Source: Actinomycetes bacterium
GTDB taxonomy: Bacteria; Actinomycetota; Actinomycetes; S36-B12; GCA-2699445
Direction: 5' to 3'
NCBI GenBank assembly: GCA_022599915.1
Contig: JAHZLH010000018.1
Span: forward strand, 1-43,813
DNA: 43,813 nt
Position 1 is the first letter of the stretch. Each line of letters opens with the position of its first letter. The translations under genes and the position numbers were made by a program. Below the pieces are notes generated by a model that was given only the letters and a program-made list of their open reading frames with translations, ran no database searches and was not told the origin of the DNA. Shown piece by piece: positions 14,771 through 23,619 of this stretch.

Positions 14771-15331
14771 TCAAGAGTCATCCGTGAGTGTGACCTGCAG
14801 GCCACCAGTAATTCCTACAGCCAGGTTGTAGAGGAAAGCGAACAGCGTGGCCAAGGCCGTGAGCAGGATTACCTCGAGCAGCGCGATCACGAAACTCACA
14901 CCGATGATGCGCGAGAACGAGAAAAGGCTGGCTGGATCAAGGGTGTCGGCACCGCCGCCTGCGAGATCCGTCAACTGTGAAGTGACCTGATCTAGGGTCC
15001 CGCTCACCGTCAGCATCATCCAAATGATGGTGATTGCGACGATGTAGACGATGCCCAAGGCCAAGGTCAACATGAAAGCGTTCTTTGCCACTGACCACGG
15101 ATCGATATGGGTGACAAAAAGGTGAGCGTGTCGAGCGCGCGCTTTGGGGGCAGGCGCATCTGCCCGACTCGAGCTCTTTGGGGACTGCGTTCGAGGAGCC
15201 GCTTTCCCGGGCTTTCCAGGCGTATTGGCGCTGGATTCACTAGTGGCCACCCGTGGCGAGGAACTACTCGTCACGCGGGGCTGCTGGCTGCTTGTTTCAC
15301 TCGTTGGCTTGGCTGACATAGGCGAGTTCAT
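14771..15331 (-). CDS. DUF3566 membrane protein, gyrA-linked
   Basis: 186 residues: a long Ser/Thr/Pro/Ala-rich disordered N-terminus (1-68), then the DUF3566 domain (HLFVTHIDPWSVAKNAFMLTLALG onward) with two membrane helices (about 86-108 and 145-168) and a C-terminal GITGGLQVTLTDDS tail. The same gene follows gyrA throughout actinobacteria; its role is unknown, and in some lineages it has been linked to cell shape or polar growth. The ATG at 15329-15331 is chosen because AAGGAG, which also forms the end of gyrA, is nine bases upstream. The gap to gyrA is 5 bp, so it is cotranscribed. Confidence 0.93.
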   Translation of the reverse strand: MNSPMSAKPTSETSSQQPRVTSSSSPRVATSESSANTPGKPGKAAPRTQSPKSSSRADAPAPKARARHAHLFVTHIDPWSVAKNAFMLTLALGIVYIVAITIIWMMLTVSGTLDQVTSQLTDLAGGGADTLDPASLFSFSRIIGVSFVIALLEVILLTALATLFAFLYNLAVGITGGLQVTLTDDS

Positions 15332-15336
15332 CCGCT

Positions 15337-17952
15337 CTACTCCTTACTCAACTGGTCGGCTTCGGTGGTTGCATCTTGATCCCCTGCTGAGCCGAGACTA
15401 CCCGGCTGCTGCCCGTCCGGTGCGGAATCCCCCTGTTCCGGCGATGCCGGTGAGGTTGTGTCGGCTTCGGGCAATTCCTCGTCGTCAAACTCTTGCTCAG
15501 CCGCTCGGGCCACGGCGACAACTGACTGCTCATTGGCCAAACCCATCACCGCCACACCCATAGTGTCTCGTCCTGTTGCCCGGATCTGCTCCACCGGGGT
15601 GCGGATGACGGTACCGGTGTCGGCAATGGCTAGCACTTCATCGCCAGGTTGACATACCAGCGCCCCAACTAGACCGCCACGATCCGCAACCAGCCGCATC
15701 GCCCGCACGCCCTGAATATTGCGGTTCTTGCGGCTCCATTCCGAAACCGGTGTCCGTTTACCGTAACCACCGTCGGTCAACGTCACCAGATACTGCTCGT
15801 CCTCCGCGACCTGCATGGCCAGCAGCTCATCACCTGAGCGCAGTTTAATCCCGCCGACACCACTTGTGGATCGCCCCATAGCACGTAGTTGTTGGTCATT
15901 GGCGGTAAAGCGGACGGACATTCCGGTACGACTGACCAACAACAGATCCTGCGCCTCACCCAACAACTCTGCTGAAATGACCTCGTCATCATCCACCAGG
16001 TTGATGGCTATAATTCCACCCGTACGGGGGGAGTTGTACTCCGAGAGTCGGGTCTTCTTCACTCGCCCGTTGCGGGTAGCGAGTACCAGGAACGGCTGGT
16101 CTTCATACGTTCGCAGCGGGAGGACCTGGGCAATCTCCTCATCTGGCTGGAACGCCAATAAGTTAGCGACGTGCTGACCTTTACCGTCGCGACCCACCTC
16201 CGGCAGTTGATAGGTCTTGGCCCGATAGACGCGACCTTTGTTCGTGAAGAACAGCACCCAGTTGTGTGTCGAAGTGACAAACAGGTGCTGGACAACATCG
16301 TCAGCACGCAACTGGGCACCGCGTACGCCCTTACCGCCCCGACGTTGTGACCGGTAGAGATCGAGAGCAGTTCGCTTGGCGTAGCCGCTGTGGGTGATGG
16401 TCACCACAGACTCGGTTTCAGCGATGAAGTCTTCATCCGCCATATCGCCTTCCCAAGGGGCGAACTCGGTGCGTCGCTCGTCACCGTACTTTTCGACGAC
16501 GCCCGACAACTCCTCCGAGACGATTAGCCGCTGTCGCTCCGGCCGAGCCAAGATATCCTGCAAATCAGCTATCCGCGTCATCAGCTCCTCGTACTCATCG
16601 AGGATCTTCTGCCGTTCCAGAGCAGCAAGGCGACGCAACTGCATGTCGAGGATGGCGGTGGCCTGCACCTCGTCGATCTCCAGCAATTCCATTAAGCCAG
16701 CGCGAGCCGCGTCCACCGTGGCAGAAGCTCGGATCAGGGCAACCACCTCGTCAATGGCATCGAGCGCCTTGAGGTAGCCGCGCAAGATGTGTGCTCGCTC
16801 CTCGGCTTTGCGTAGCCGGAACCGAGAACGCCGTTGAATGACCTCAATCTGGTGTGCGATCCAGTAGGTGATGAACTGATCGAGCGCGAGAGTTCGTGGT
16901 TTGCCGTTGACCAAGGCCAACATGTTGGCACCAAACGAGTCCTGAAGTTGCGTGTGCTTGTACAGGTTGTTGAGCACGACCTGCGCGACTGCGTCCCGCT
17001 TTAACTCGATGACTAGTCGCATGCCGGTGCGGGAGGAGGAGTCGTCCCGCACATCAGCAATCCCGCTGAGTTTGCCTTCACGGACTAGTTCGGCGATGCG
17101 CAGCAACAGGTTGTCAGGGTTGACCTGGTAAGGGAGCTCGGTGACGATCAGCAACTGACGCGAGCGTGAATCTTCTTCGACCTCAACCCGAGCGCGAGTC
17201 ACAATGGAGCCTCGACCAGTTCGATATGCCTCATCGATGCCGCGGCGGCCCACGATGATTCCCCCGGTCGGGAAATCCGGACCCTTCACTCGCTCGAGGA
17301 GTGCGGTCAGTAGTTCCTCACGGCTCGCCTCAGGGTTCTCGAGGGCCCACAGCGCTCCAGCGGCCACCTCGCGCAAGTTGTGTGGCGGGATATTGGTAGC
17401 CATGCCCACCGCGATGCCGGCGCTGCCGTTGACGAGCAGATTCGGAAATCTCGCTGGCAAGACCAGTGGTTCTTCAGTCTTACCGTCGTAGTTGGGTTGA
17501 AAGTCAACCGTTTCTTCGTCAATGTCACGCACGATCTCCATCGCGAGTGGCTTCATTCGGCACTCGGTGTAGCGCATCGCTGCTGCAGGATCGTTACCTG
17601 GTGAGCCGAAGTTTCCTTGACCGTCAACTAGGGGGTAGCGCAAACTCCATGGCTGAGCCAACCGGACCAAGGTGTCGTAGATCGCACTGTCACCGTGAGG
17701 GTGATAGTGGCCCATCACGTCTCCGACGACTCGGGCGCACTTGCTGTAACCCCGATCAGGTCGATAGCCACCGTCGTACATCGCGAAGATCACTCGGCGA
17801 TGGACTGGCTTTAGACCGTCGCGGACGTCGGGCAACGCACGAGACACAATCACCGACATGGCGTAGTCCATGTAGGACTTCTTCATCTCCTCACGGAGAT
17901 CAACTGGTTCGATCCGCTCAGGATCGACTATGACAATGTCATCTTCCGGCAC
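15337..17952 (-). CDS. gyrA: DNA gyrase subunit A
   Basis: 871 residues. The breakage-reunion domain has the quinolone region [12 protein letters not shown] with Ser89 and Asp93 (equivalents of E. coli Ser83 and Asp87) and the catalytic Tyr128 in AAMRYTE. The C-terminal beta-pinwheel includes the gyrase box (SQRRGGKGV), which marks it as gyrase and not topoisomerase IV. Acidic Gln/Ser-rich tail of about 50 residues. With GyrB it introduces negative supercoils. The Ser89/Asp93 pair is the quinolone-sensitive form; mycobacteria naturally carry Ala at the Ser position. GTG start 15 bp after the gyrB stop. Confidence 0.98.
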   Translation of the reverse strand: MPEDDIVIVDPERIEPVDLREEMKKSYMDYAMSVIVSRALPDVRDGLKPVHRRVIFAMYDGGYRPDRGYSKCARVVGDVMGHYHPHGDSAIYDTLVRLAQPWSLRYPLVDGQGNFGSPGNDPAAAMRYTECRMKPLAMEIVRDIDEETVDFQPNYDGKTEEPLVLPARFPNLLVNGSAGIAVGMATNIPPHNLREVAAGALWALENPEASREELLTALLERVKGPDFPTGGIIVGRRGIDEAYRTGRGSIVTRARVEVEEDSRSRQLLIVTELPYQVNPDNLLLRIAELVREGKLSGIADVRDDSSSRTGMRLVIELKRDAVAQVVLNNLYKHTQLQDSFGANMLALVNGKPRTLALDQFITYWIAHQIEVIQRRSRFRLRKAEERAHILRGYLKALDAIDEVVALIRASATVDAARAGLMELLEIDEVQATAILDMQLRRLAALERQKILDEYEELMTRIADLQDILARPERQRLIVSEELSGVVEKYGDERRTEFAPWEGDMADEDFIAETESVVTITHSGYAKRTALDLYRSQRRGGKGVRGAQLRADDVVQHLFVTSTHNWVLFFTNKGRVYRAKTYQLPEVGRDGKGQHVANLLAFQPDEEIAQVLPLRTYEDQPFLVLATRNGRVKKTRLSEYNSPRTGGIIAINLVDDDEVISAELLGEAQDLLLVSRTGMSVRFTANDQQLRAMGRSTSGVGGIKLRSGDELLAMQVAEDEQYLVTLTDGGYGKRTPVSEWSRKNRNIQGVRAMRLVADRGGLVGALVCQPGDEVLAIADTGTVIRTPVEQIRATGRDTMGVAVMGLANEQSVVAVARAAEQEFDDEELPEADTTSPASPEQGDSAPDGQQPGSLGSAGDQDATTEADQLSKE

Positions 17953-17967
17953 AGTGTTTCCTTCTGA

Positions 17968-19938
17968 TCAGACGTCCAGAAAGCGGACGTCTGATGCGTT
18001 TTCTTGGATGAACTTCCGACGTGCTGCCACGTCCTCACCCATTAGTTGGCTGAAAATTTCGTCTGCCTCAGCTGCACTGTCGATATCTACTCGCAGCATC
18101 GTCCGATTACTCGGATCCATAGTCGTTTCCCACAGTTCGCTGGCGTTCATTTCGCCCAGTCCCTTGTATCGCTGCACCTCACCACCACGTCGAAGTTTGC
18201 GACCATCTGCTTTGCCAGCCGCTAGGAGTGCATCTCGTTCTCGATCCGAGTAGGCATACTCGGGTTCGCCTTGCGACCAGTCGATCTTGTACAGCGGTGG
18301 CTGAGCCAAATAAACAAAACCACTTTCAATGATTTCTGGCATGAAGCGGAACAGGAAAGTCAACAGCAGCGTGCGAATGTGTTGACCGTCCACGTCTGCA
18401 TCCGCCATCAACACAATCTTGTGATAGCGCAGTTTTCCGGTGTCGAATTCTTCCTTTACGCCGGTACCCAAGGCCGAGACAATTGCCTGCACTTCATTAT
18501 TGTTCAGCGCTCGATCAATACGGGCCTTCTCTACGTTGAGAATCTTTCCTCGAATCGGCAAGATTGCCTGAATCCGAGGATCGCGACCGCTGCGGGCACT
18601 ACCTCCGGCGGAGTCACCCTCAACGATGAAGATTTCACATTCTTCCGGTTCCCGGGAGGAGCAATCGATCAGCTTGCCCGGCAGACCCGCGCCACCGAGT
18701 AGACCCTTTCGGTTGCGGGCAAGATCACGGGCTTTGCGGGCTGCGAACCGGGCTGCCGCAGCATCAACAGACTTCCGGGCGATGCTCTTACCTTCTGCTG
18801 GGTTGGCCTCAAACCAAGCACCGAGGTGGTCGTTGACGACTTTCTGCACAAAAGTTTTGGCCTCAGTGTTTCCCAGCTTTCCCTTGGTTTGACCTTCGAA
18901 CTGGGGTTCGGCGAGCTTGAGTGAAATAATCGCGGTTAAACCTTCGCGGATGTCCTCACCGGACAGGTTTGCCTGCTTTTCTCTCAGGACCCCCCACTCC
19001 CGAGCAAACTTGTTGACCAGCGACGTCAACGCCGTCCGGAAACCCTCCTCATGAGTGCCACCGCCCACGGTATTGATGGTGTTCGCAAAGGTGTAGACCG
19101 ATTCGTTGAATCCCTGATTCCACTGCAAGGCCACATCCAGGGTCATTCGTCCCTCACCGTCCTCACCACTAAAACTGATCACACTCGGGTTGGCGGCCCC
19201 CTTGGTGGAGTTCAAGTGCGTGACGAAATCCGCGATTCCGCCGGCATAGTGGTAGGTCACCTGACGTCGCTGATCTAGCGGCTCCGACTCCACTACCTGA
19301 TCGGGTTCAACTGGTGGATGCTCTCGATCGTCGATGAGCTCGATCTTGAGTCCCTGATTCAAGAACGCCATCTCCTGGAACCGAGCAGCAAGAGTCTCAA
19401 ATTCAAAGTGAGTCGTCTCAAAAATCTCATCATCGGGCCAGAACGTGATGGTTGTACCCGAGCGATCAGTTGTTTCGCCCTGCGCCAGCGCCTCATCCGG
19501 AACTCCGCCGGTGTAGCTCTGTCGCCATACCGATCCGTCCCGATGAACCTCGGCAGTGATCCGCGAGGACAGCGCGTTGACCACCGATACGCCAACTCCG
19601 TGCAGACCGCCGGAGACTGAGTAACCGCTCCCGCCGAACTTACCGCCCGCATGCAGCACGGTCAGCACGATTTCTATGGCAGGTCGCCCTTCTTCGGGGT
19701 GGATGTCCACTGGAATTCCGCGGCCGTTGTCGGTGACCCGGACACCACCATCGGTGAGTAGCTCCACTTCAATGTGATCGCAGTAGCCGGCCATGGCCTC
19801 ATCTACTGCGTTGTCCACCACCTCGTAGACCAAGTGGTGCAGCCCACGCTCACCAGTGGATCCGATGTACATTCCCGGGCGTTTGCGGACGGCTTCTAAA
19901 CCTTCGAGCACCGTAATGGCGCTTGCGTCGTAAGACAA
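17968..19938 (-). CDS. gyrB: DNA gyrase subunit B
   Basis: 656 residues from a TTG start ([20 protein letters not shown]). GHKL ATPase motifs: [13 protein letters not shown] with the catalytic Glu and metal Asn, [10 protein letters not shown] and [14 protein letters not shown]. The TOPRIM domain has EGDSAGGSA and [16 protein letters not shown]. The C-terminal [17 protein letters not shown] box follows. It supplies ATP hydrolysis for supercoiling by GyrA. The TTG is preferred over upstream starts because AAGGAG precedes it by six bases and the protein begins at the family's usual SYDAS; the open frame extends 19 codons further. A 204-bp gap to the DUF721 gene carries the promoter. Confidence 0.97.
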   Translation of the reverse strand: MSYDASAITVLEGLEAVRKRPGMYIGSTGERGLHHLVYEVVDNAVDEAMAGYCDHIEVELLTDGGVRVTDNGRGIPVDIHPEEGRPAIEIVLTVLHAGGKFGGSGYSVSGGLHGVGVSVVNALSSRITAEVHRDGSVWRQSYTGGVPDEALAQGETTDRSGTTITFWPDDEIFETTHFEFETLAARFQEMAFLNQGLKIELIDDREHPPVEPDQVVESEPLDQRRQVTYHYAGGIADFVTHLNSTKGAANPSVISFSGEDGEGRMTLDVALQWNQGFNESVYTFANTINTVGGGTHEEGFRTALTSLVNKFAREWGVLREKQANLSGEDIREGLTAIISLKLAEPQFEGQTKGKLGNTEAKTFVQKVVNDHLGAWFEANPAEGKSIARKSVDAAAARFAARKARDLARNRKGLLGGAGLPGKLIDCSSREPEECEIFIVEGDSAGGSARSGRDPRIQAILPIRGKILNVEKARIDRALNNNEVQAIVSALGTGVKEEFDTGKLRYHKIVLMADADVDGQHIRTLLLTFLFRFMPEIIESGFVYLAQPPLYKIDWSQGEPEYAYSDRERDALLAAGKADGRKLRRGGEVQRYKGLGEMNASELWETTMDPSNRTMLRVDIDSAAEADEIFSQLMGEDVAARRKFIQENASDVRFLDV

Positions 19939-20034
19939 CGACTCTCCTTGCTGGCACAGAACGCGGTATCGCCACGAGATGGCCGATACGTACAAGCTCT
20001 TTGGATACGGTTCGTGTGAACCCCAACGTCTGCC

Positions 20035-20040
20035 ATCCTA
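20035..20040 (-). promoter_or_regulatory. Candidate -10 element for gyrB-gyrA
   Basis: On the minus strand TAGGAT (TAnnnT) is preceded about 16 bp upstream by CTTGAG/TTGAGT, giving an approximate sigma-70 type promoter and a leader of about 90 bases. Actinobacterial gyrBA promoters are often supercoiling-sensitive, but nothing in this sequence proves that here. Confidence 0.35.
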
Positions 20041-20142
20041 CCGTGAAAATGTTCAACTCAAGACCATGGCGGGCCTGTAAGGGCATTTTCCGGATATTAA
20101 GGTAGGCTCACAACTCCCCCTACCTACCCCCTCCCTGCAAGG

Positions 20143-20688
20143 TTATAAAGCCTCAGGTGGCTCTTCCAATAGACTTTGTGGCTGTGAATCACTTATTCGG
20201 GGGCTTCGTCGACCGTGCCGCACCCGAAATTTGCCGCCCCGCCGGCGCTTATCTGCTGGACCGGAGATCGTGATGCGCGCGACTAGACCAGGTCCCAGCT
20301 CATCGGAAATCCGGGCCAGCACTTTGTCTTTCAGATATCTCATCTGCAATGCCCATGATTGCGAATCCGCCACTAGCGCCACCGTGCCACCGTCCGCAGG
20401 CCGAAATTCTGCGACCTTTACGTGCTCAGCCACCTGAGGACCAACGATGTCGACCCATCGATTCAATAGTCCAGTTATTGCCAGTCGATCGGAATGTCCC
20501 TGACCCTTGACCCAGTTGTCGAGCGCTCGGCCCAGGAGCCCTGGGTCGCGATCATCAGACACGGAGCTGCTGTAGTGCGACCCGGACGGCTTACGGGATT
20601 GCTGATAGCGATTGACACCAGCCGCGCGTACCCGCGCAAGTGCCTGCGCGGCCGCATCCACGGTCTCTTCCGCCATGGTTGTCAGCAT
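20143..20688 (-). CDS. DUF721/DciA-like protein
   Basis: 181 residues. The core VAEHVKVAEFRPADGGTVALVADSQSWALQMRYL is typical of DUF721, whose bacterial member DciA helps load the replicative helicase. Placement between recF and gyrB is the standard actinobacterial position. N-terminal part (about 1-55) is a polar, Arg/Ser-rich linker and the C-terminus is basic (DKRRRGGKFRVRHGRR), as expected for a DNA-binding protein. Start is uncertain: ATG at 20688 or ATG at 20676, neither with a clear Shine-Dalgarno; the frame further upstream overlaps recF. The helicase-loading role is from family knowledge, not from this sequence. Confidence 0.88.
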   Translation of the reverse strand: MLTTMAEETVDAAAQALARVRAAGVNRYQQSRKPSGSHYSSSVSDDRDPGLLGRALDNWVKGQGHSDRLAITGLLNRWVDIVGPQVAEHVKVAEFRPADGGTVALVADSQSWALQMRYLKDKVLARISDELGPGLVARITISGPADKRRRGGKFRVRHGRRSPRISDSQPQSLLEEPPEAL

Positions 20689-20701
20689 ACGGTCTGGCCC
20701 A

Positions 20702-21832
20702 CTAGTCCATCGGTTGCACGTGGGAGGTGCCCTGCTGGTCGACACTCCAACGCTGCCCGACCAACTCCACGGGAATATCGCTCTCTACCGCTGCAGTCAC
20801 TAGTACCTGCTCAGCGCTACTGATGGCCGCGACGAGTCGAGACCGGCGCTGTTGATCGAGTTCTGCGAAGACGTCGTCCAAGATCAGAACCGGCGGCTCC
20901 TCACCTATATCGGTCAGCACTGTGAAAGAAGCCAGTCGTAGCCCCAGAGCAAGTGACCATGACTCACCATGACTTGCGTGAGTTCTTGCTGGCATGTCGT
21001 TTAGTCGGATCGCTAAATCATCTCGGTGCGGTCCCACCAACGTGCTGCCACGTCGTAGTTCCTCTGGCTGACGTTCGGCTAGTGCTGCTGCCAGCAACGC
21101 GGTGAGTTCTGGAAGGCTGCTGGCCTCCGCTAGTCCAGCCACGCTCGAGGAGTACTTAATGGCACAAGTGTCAGCAACCGGACTAATGGCCCGGTAGGCC
21201 GCGGCCATCGGTTCCTTGAGTCGCCGGACCGCATTGATCCGACCCCAGGTCAGTTCAGCGGCCGGCGGGAGGTACCGGTCATCCCAGACCCGCAGCGATG
21301 CTTCGAAATCTGATTTGGCCATGCTGGTACCTGATCGCAGCAGGGCGTTACGTTGCTTGAGAGCCTTGTCGAAGTCAGCGCGGACGGCCGCATAACGTGG
21401 TGATGCTTGCACGATCAGGCCATCAAGAAATCGTCGTCGATCGACTGGCTCCCCTTTTGCCAATCTCAGGTCCTCCGGTGCGAAGGTGACACAGCGGAAG
21501 ATCCCCAGTACGTCGCGACTGCGAGGGAGGGGGGCCCCATTGACGCGAACCTGGTTTGCCTTGCCTGGGTTGATCTGTAGGTCGATGGCGGTATCTCGGC
21601 CAGCTATCACTACTCCAAGACGAATTACTGCCCGCTCTTGGCCAACTCTTACTAGTGCCGAATCGGTGCTGACCCGATGACTAGTTAGCCCAGCCGCATA
21701 GCCAACTGCCTCAACTAGGTTCGTCTTTCCGCGACCGTTGGGGCCGCACAGAATGACCGCACCGGACTCCCAATCCACGTGAGCCTTGTCATAGGAGCGA
21801 AAGTCCTCGACATCGACAGAGCGAACCCACAT
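20702..21832 (-). CDS. recF: DNA replication/repair protein RecF
   Basis: 376 residues, an SMC-like ATPase: Walker A GPNGRGKT at 30-37, ABC-type signature region LRRGSTLVGPHRDDL in the middle, and Walker B ILDDVFAELD near the C-terminus. It binds gapped DNA and helps RecR/RecO load RecA. Six base pairs separate its ATG from the dnaN stop and no separate ribosome site is visible, so translation is probably coupled to dnaN. Ends 14 bp before the most likely DUF721 start. Confidence 0.97.
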   Translation of the reverse strand: MWVRSVDVEDFRSYDKAHVDWESGAVILCGPNGRGKTNLVEAVGYAAGLTSHRVSTDSALVRVGQERAVIRLGVVIAGRDTAIDLQINPGKANQVRVNGAPLPRSRDVLGIFRCVTFAPEDLRLAKGEPVDRRRFLDGLIVQASPRYAAVRADFDKALKQRNALLRSGTSMAKSDFEASLRVWDDRYLPPAAELTWGRINAVRRLKEPMAAAYRAISPVADTCAIKYSSSVAGLAEASSLPELTALLAAALAERQPEELRRGSTLVGPHRDDLAIRLNDMPARTHASHGESWSLALGLRLASFTVLTDIGEEPPVLILDDVFAELDQQRRSRLVAAISSAEQVLVTAAVESDIPVELVGQRWSVDQQGTSHVQPMD

Positions 21833-21838
21833 AGACGA

Positions 21839-22948
21839 TCAGCTGAAGCGCATCGGCATCAGCAGGTAGCGGTATCCTGACTCGCCAGTCGTCGGCTGGA
21901 ATACTGCCGCCTTGCTGGAGCCGTTGCAAGCAATGTCCACTTCGTCGACCTTCATGGCATTCAAACCCTCCATGATCAGTTCGGGGTTGAACGCAATCTT
22001 TAGTGGTTCACCTTCCAGACGACATTCCAAAGATTCCGCGGCCAAGGCATCGTCAAAGCCACTCGCACGCAGCAGTACTTCGTCGTCTGAGATCGTCAGC
22101 GTGATGGGGGTGTTCCGCTCGCTGGTCACAATCTTCACGCGCTTCACCGCAGCCATCAAATCCTCGGTAGCAACCGTTACCCGACTGCTAGCTGAGTCCG
22201 GCAGCAACGCCCGGTAGGCAGGAAACTCACCGTGTACGACCCGAGTGATCAGTTCTCGACCAGCAAGACTAAAGCCGATGCGGCCTTCCTCCCCGTCAGC
22301 CAAGGCAACCTTCACCATCTGCTCGGCTTCTAGCGAGTGGGCGAGGTCAGTTAGCTGGCGAGCCTTGACGAGAGCGCTCAACTCGTTGCCACTGCCGGCC
22401 GGGCGCCAAGGAAGTTCTCGGATTGCCAATCGGTACCGATCAGTGGCTACCAGAGTCATGCTGGTGTCGCTCAGTTCAATCCGCACCCCAGTTAGCGGCG
22501 GCAATAAGTCGTCGCGGCTGGCGGCAATCTGCACTTGTGCGATTGCCTCGGTGAAGGTCTCGGCGTCCACTTCACCGCGATGTTCCGGCATGGCGGGCAT
22601 CTCAGCTTGCTGATCCAGCGGATAGGTGGGCAGTCCGAAATTGGCTCGACCGCACCGAACATTCAACCGGCTTCCATCCAGCGTCAACTCCACCGGTTGC
22701 TTCGGTACCTCTTTGGCAATGTCGGCGAGTAGTCGACCAGGAACCATGGCAACGCCAGGCTCATCAACTACGGCAGTCACATCTGCTCGTGTCGATGTCT
22801 CGGCATCAAAAGTACTGAGTTGAATGACGTCAGTGCCGGCCTCGATACGGATACCTGCATGCAGTGGCGACGAGGGTCGGCTGGGTAAGGTACGCGCAGC
22901 CCAGCCGACGGCCTTTTTGAGTTCGTCCTGTTCCACCCGAATCTTCAT
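21839..22948 (-). CDS. dnaN: DNA polymerase III sliding clamp (beta subunit)
   Basis: 369 residues beginning MKIRVEQDELKKAVGWAARTL and ending with the conserved YRYLLMPMRFS tail. Three clamp folds are implied by the length and by motifs such as VATDRYRLAIRELPW. The ring tethers polymerase III and partner proteins to DNA. The ATG at 22946-22948 has GGAGG five bases upstream; the frame stays open nine codons more, but those residues do not match the family start. It heads the dnaN-recF-DUF721-gyrBA series and borders the putative origin. Confidence 0.97.
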   Translation of the reverse strand: MKIRVEQDELKKAVGWAARTLPSRPSSPLHAGIRIEAGTDVIQLSTFDAETSTRADVTAVVDEPGVAMVPGRLLADIAKEVPKQPVELTLDGSRLNVRCGRANFGLPTYPLDQQAEMPAMPEHRGEVDAETFTEAIAQVQIAASRDDLLPPLTGVRIELSDTSMTLVATDRYRLAIRELPWRPAGSGNELSALVKARQLTDLAHSLEAEQMVKVALADGEEGRIGFSLAGRELITRVVHGEFPAYRALLPDSASSRVTVATEDLMAAVKRVKIVTSERNTPITLTISDDEVLLRASGFDDALAAESLECRLEGEPLKIAFNPELIMEGLNAMKVDEVDIACNGSSKAAVFQPTTGESGYRYLLMPMRFS

Positions 22949-23118
22949 GGTTCCTCCAGCGATCTGCCCGCTCATCCTGCCATACCGGGTCCGATAGGAA
23001 ATCGCCTGTCCGCAGCCTTTTGAAATGGCAACTAGATCGATAACTCACTGTGTTGCGGGAACGGGACACCATCCACATTCCCTTAGGTGAATTAAGTTTC
23101 TAGGAGTTAAGTGGTTCG

Positions 23119-23152
23119 TAGTAGTCATAGGTACTGGGGATAGTGTGGAAAA
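23119..23152 (-). promoter_or_regulatory. Candidate DnaA-trio unwinding element next to a DnaA box
   Basis: Reading the minus strand, a box TTTTCCACA (23152-23144) is followed by a 13-base spacer and then CTA-TGA-CTA-CTA; the complementary strand reads TAGTAGTCATAG. This order (box, GC-containing spacer, repeated 3'-GAT-5' triplets) matches the basal unwinding system described for B. subtilis oriC. Only three of four triplets fit, so the match is partial. Confidence 0.4.
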
Positions 23153-23304
23153 CACCCGATTTGCGCTGGGTTTATGCGTGTCTCTATCCAGAGCCAACCT
23201 GTGTAGTTCTCAGCCGGACTGTGTACGAGTGTGGATAAGCAGCTTCGACAGTAAAACTTTTCCCTGTTTGCAGGGAACTACAAGATTGTGTTTCCAGCAC
23301 CTGT

Positions 23305-23326
23305 CAACAGGTAGTCAACAGGTAGT
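23305..23326 (+). repeat. Tandem 11-bp direct repeat in the origin region
   Basis: CAACAGGTAGT occurs twice head to tail (23305-23315 and 23316-23326), one helical turn apart. The first copy also forms the right half of an inverted repeat, ACCTGT-CA-ACAGGT (23299-23312). Confidence 0.85.
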
Positions 23327-23369
23327 TACAACTGGTGGCGGGGACTCATGTCTATGCGAGTAACAGCGG

Positions 23370-23480
23370 TCATTGGTACAGGGATCGAACGCGGTTGTTC
23401 CAGCCGTAGCGAACCCCTGCCACAGCTACCAGCACGACGGCTGCCGCGACGGCTGGGATTTCCCAATCAGATTTTTCCAT
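23370..23480 (-). CDS. Possible 36-residue single-pass membrane peptide (weak)
   Basis: An ATG at 23478-23480 opens a frame with a hydrophobic helix (IPAVAAAVVLVAVAGV) and a basic end (NNRVRSLYQ). AGAGG lies immediately before the ATG, too close for a normal ribosome site, and no promoter is apparent. It sits inside the putative origin. It could be a real microprotein or chance; I lean towards chance. Confidence 0.25.
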   Translation of the reverse strand: MEKSDWEIPAVAAAVVLVAVAGVRYGWNNRVRSLYQ

Positions 23481-23619
23481 ACCTCTGATGTACCGCGATA
23501 GTCCGACGGTTAAACATCTCAAGCTCACCACTATTGAAGAACTGTCCAGTGAAGTCAGGTGGCGCCACGGGGCACCGTGGGCGGCTTGCGGGAGGCCACG
23601 GCCGGCCCGCAAGGGGTAC

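Larger units (their letters stand above)
22949..23619. other. oriC: Putative oriC in the dnaN-dnaA intergenic region
   Basis: 671 bp without a well-supported gene between dnaN and dnaA, the usual place of actinobacterial oriC. Contents: a perfect DnaA box (TGTGGATAA, 23230-23238), a one-mismatch box in the same orientation (TGTGGAAAA, 23144-23152), a TAG-rich run beside it (23119-23130), an AT-rich stretch (about 23086-23112) and a tandem 11-mer (23305-23326). Transcription diverges around this region: dnaN and later genes run left, rpmH to parB run right. Box density is low compared with the 13-19 boxes known for Mycobacterium and Streptomyces. Confidence 0.7.

Noticed and set aside
22830-23078. 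82-residue minus-strand frame across the dnaN start
   Set aside because: It overlaps the dnaN ribosome site and first codons in another frame and has no features of its own.
23041-23300. Further DnaA-box-like 9-mers (for example CCATCCACA near 23070, CTGTCCGCA near 23006)
   Set aside because: Two or three mismatches; counted as background rather than boxes.
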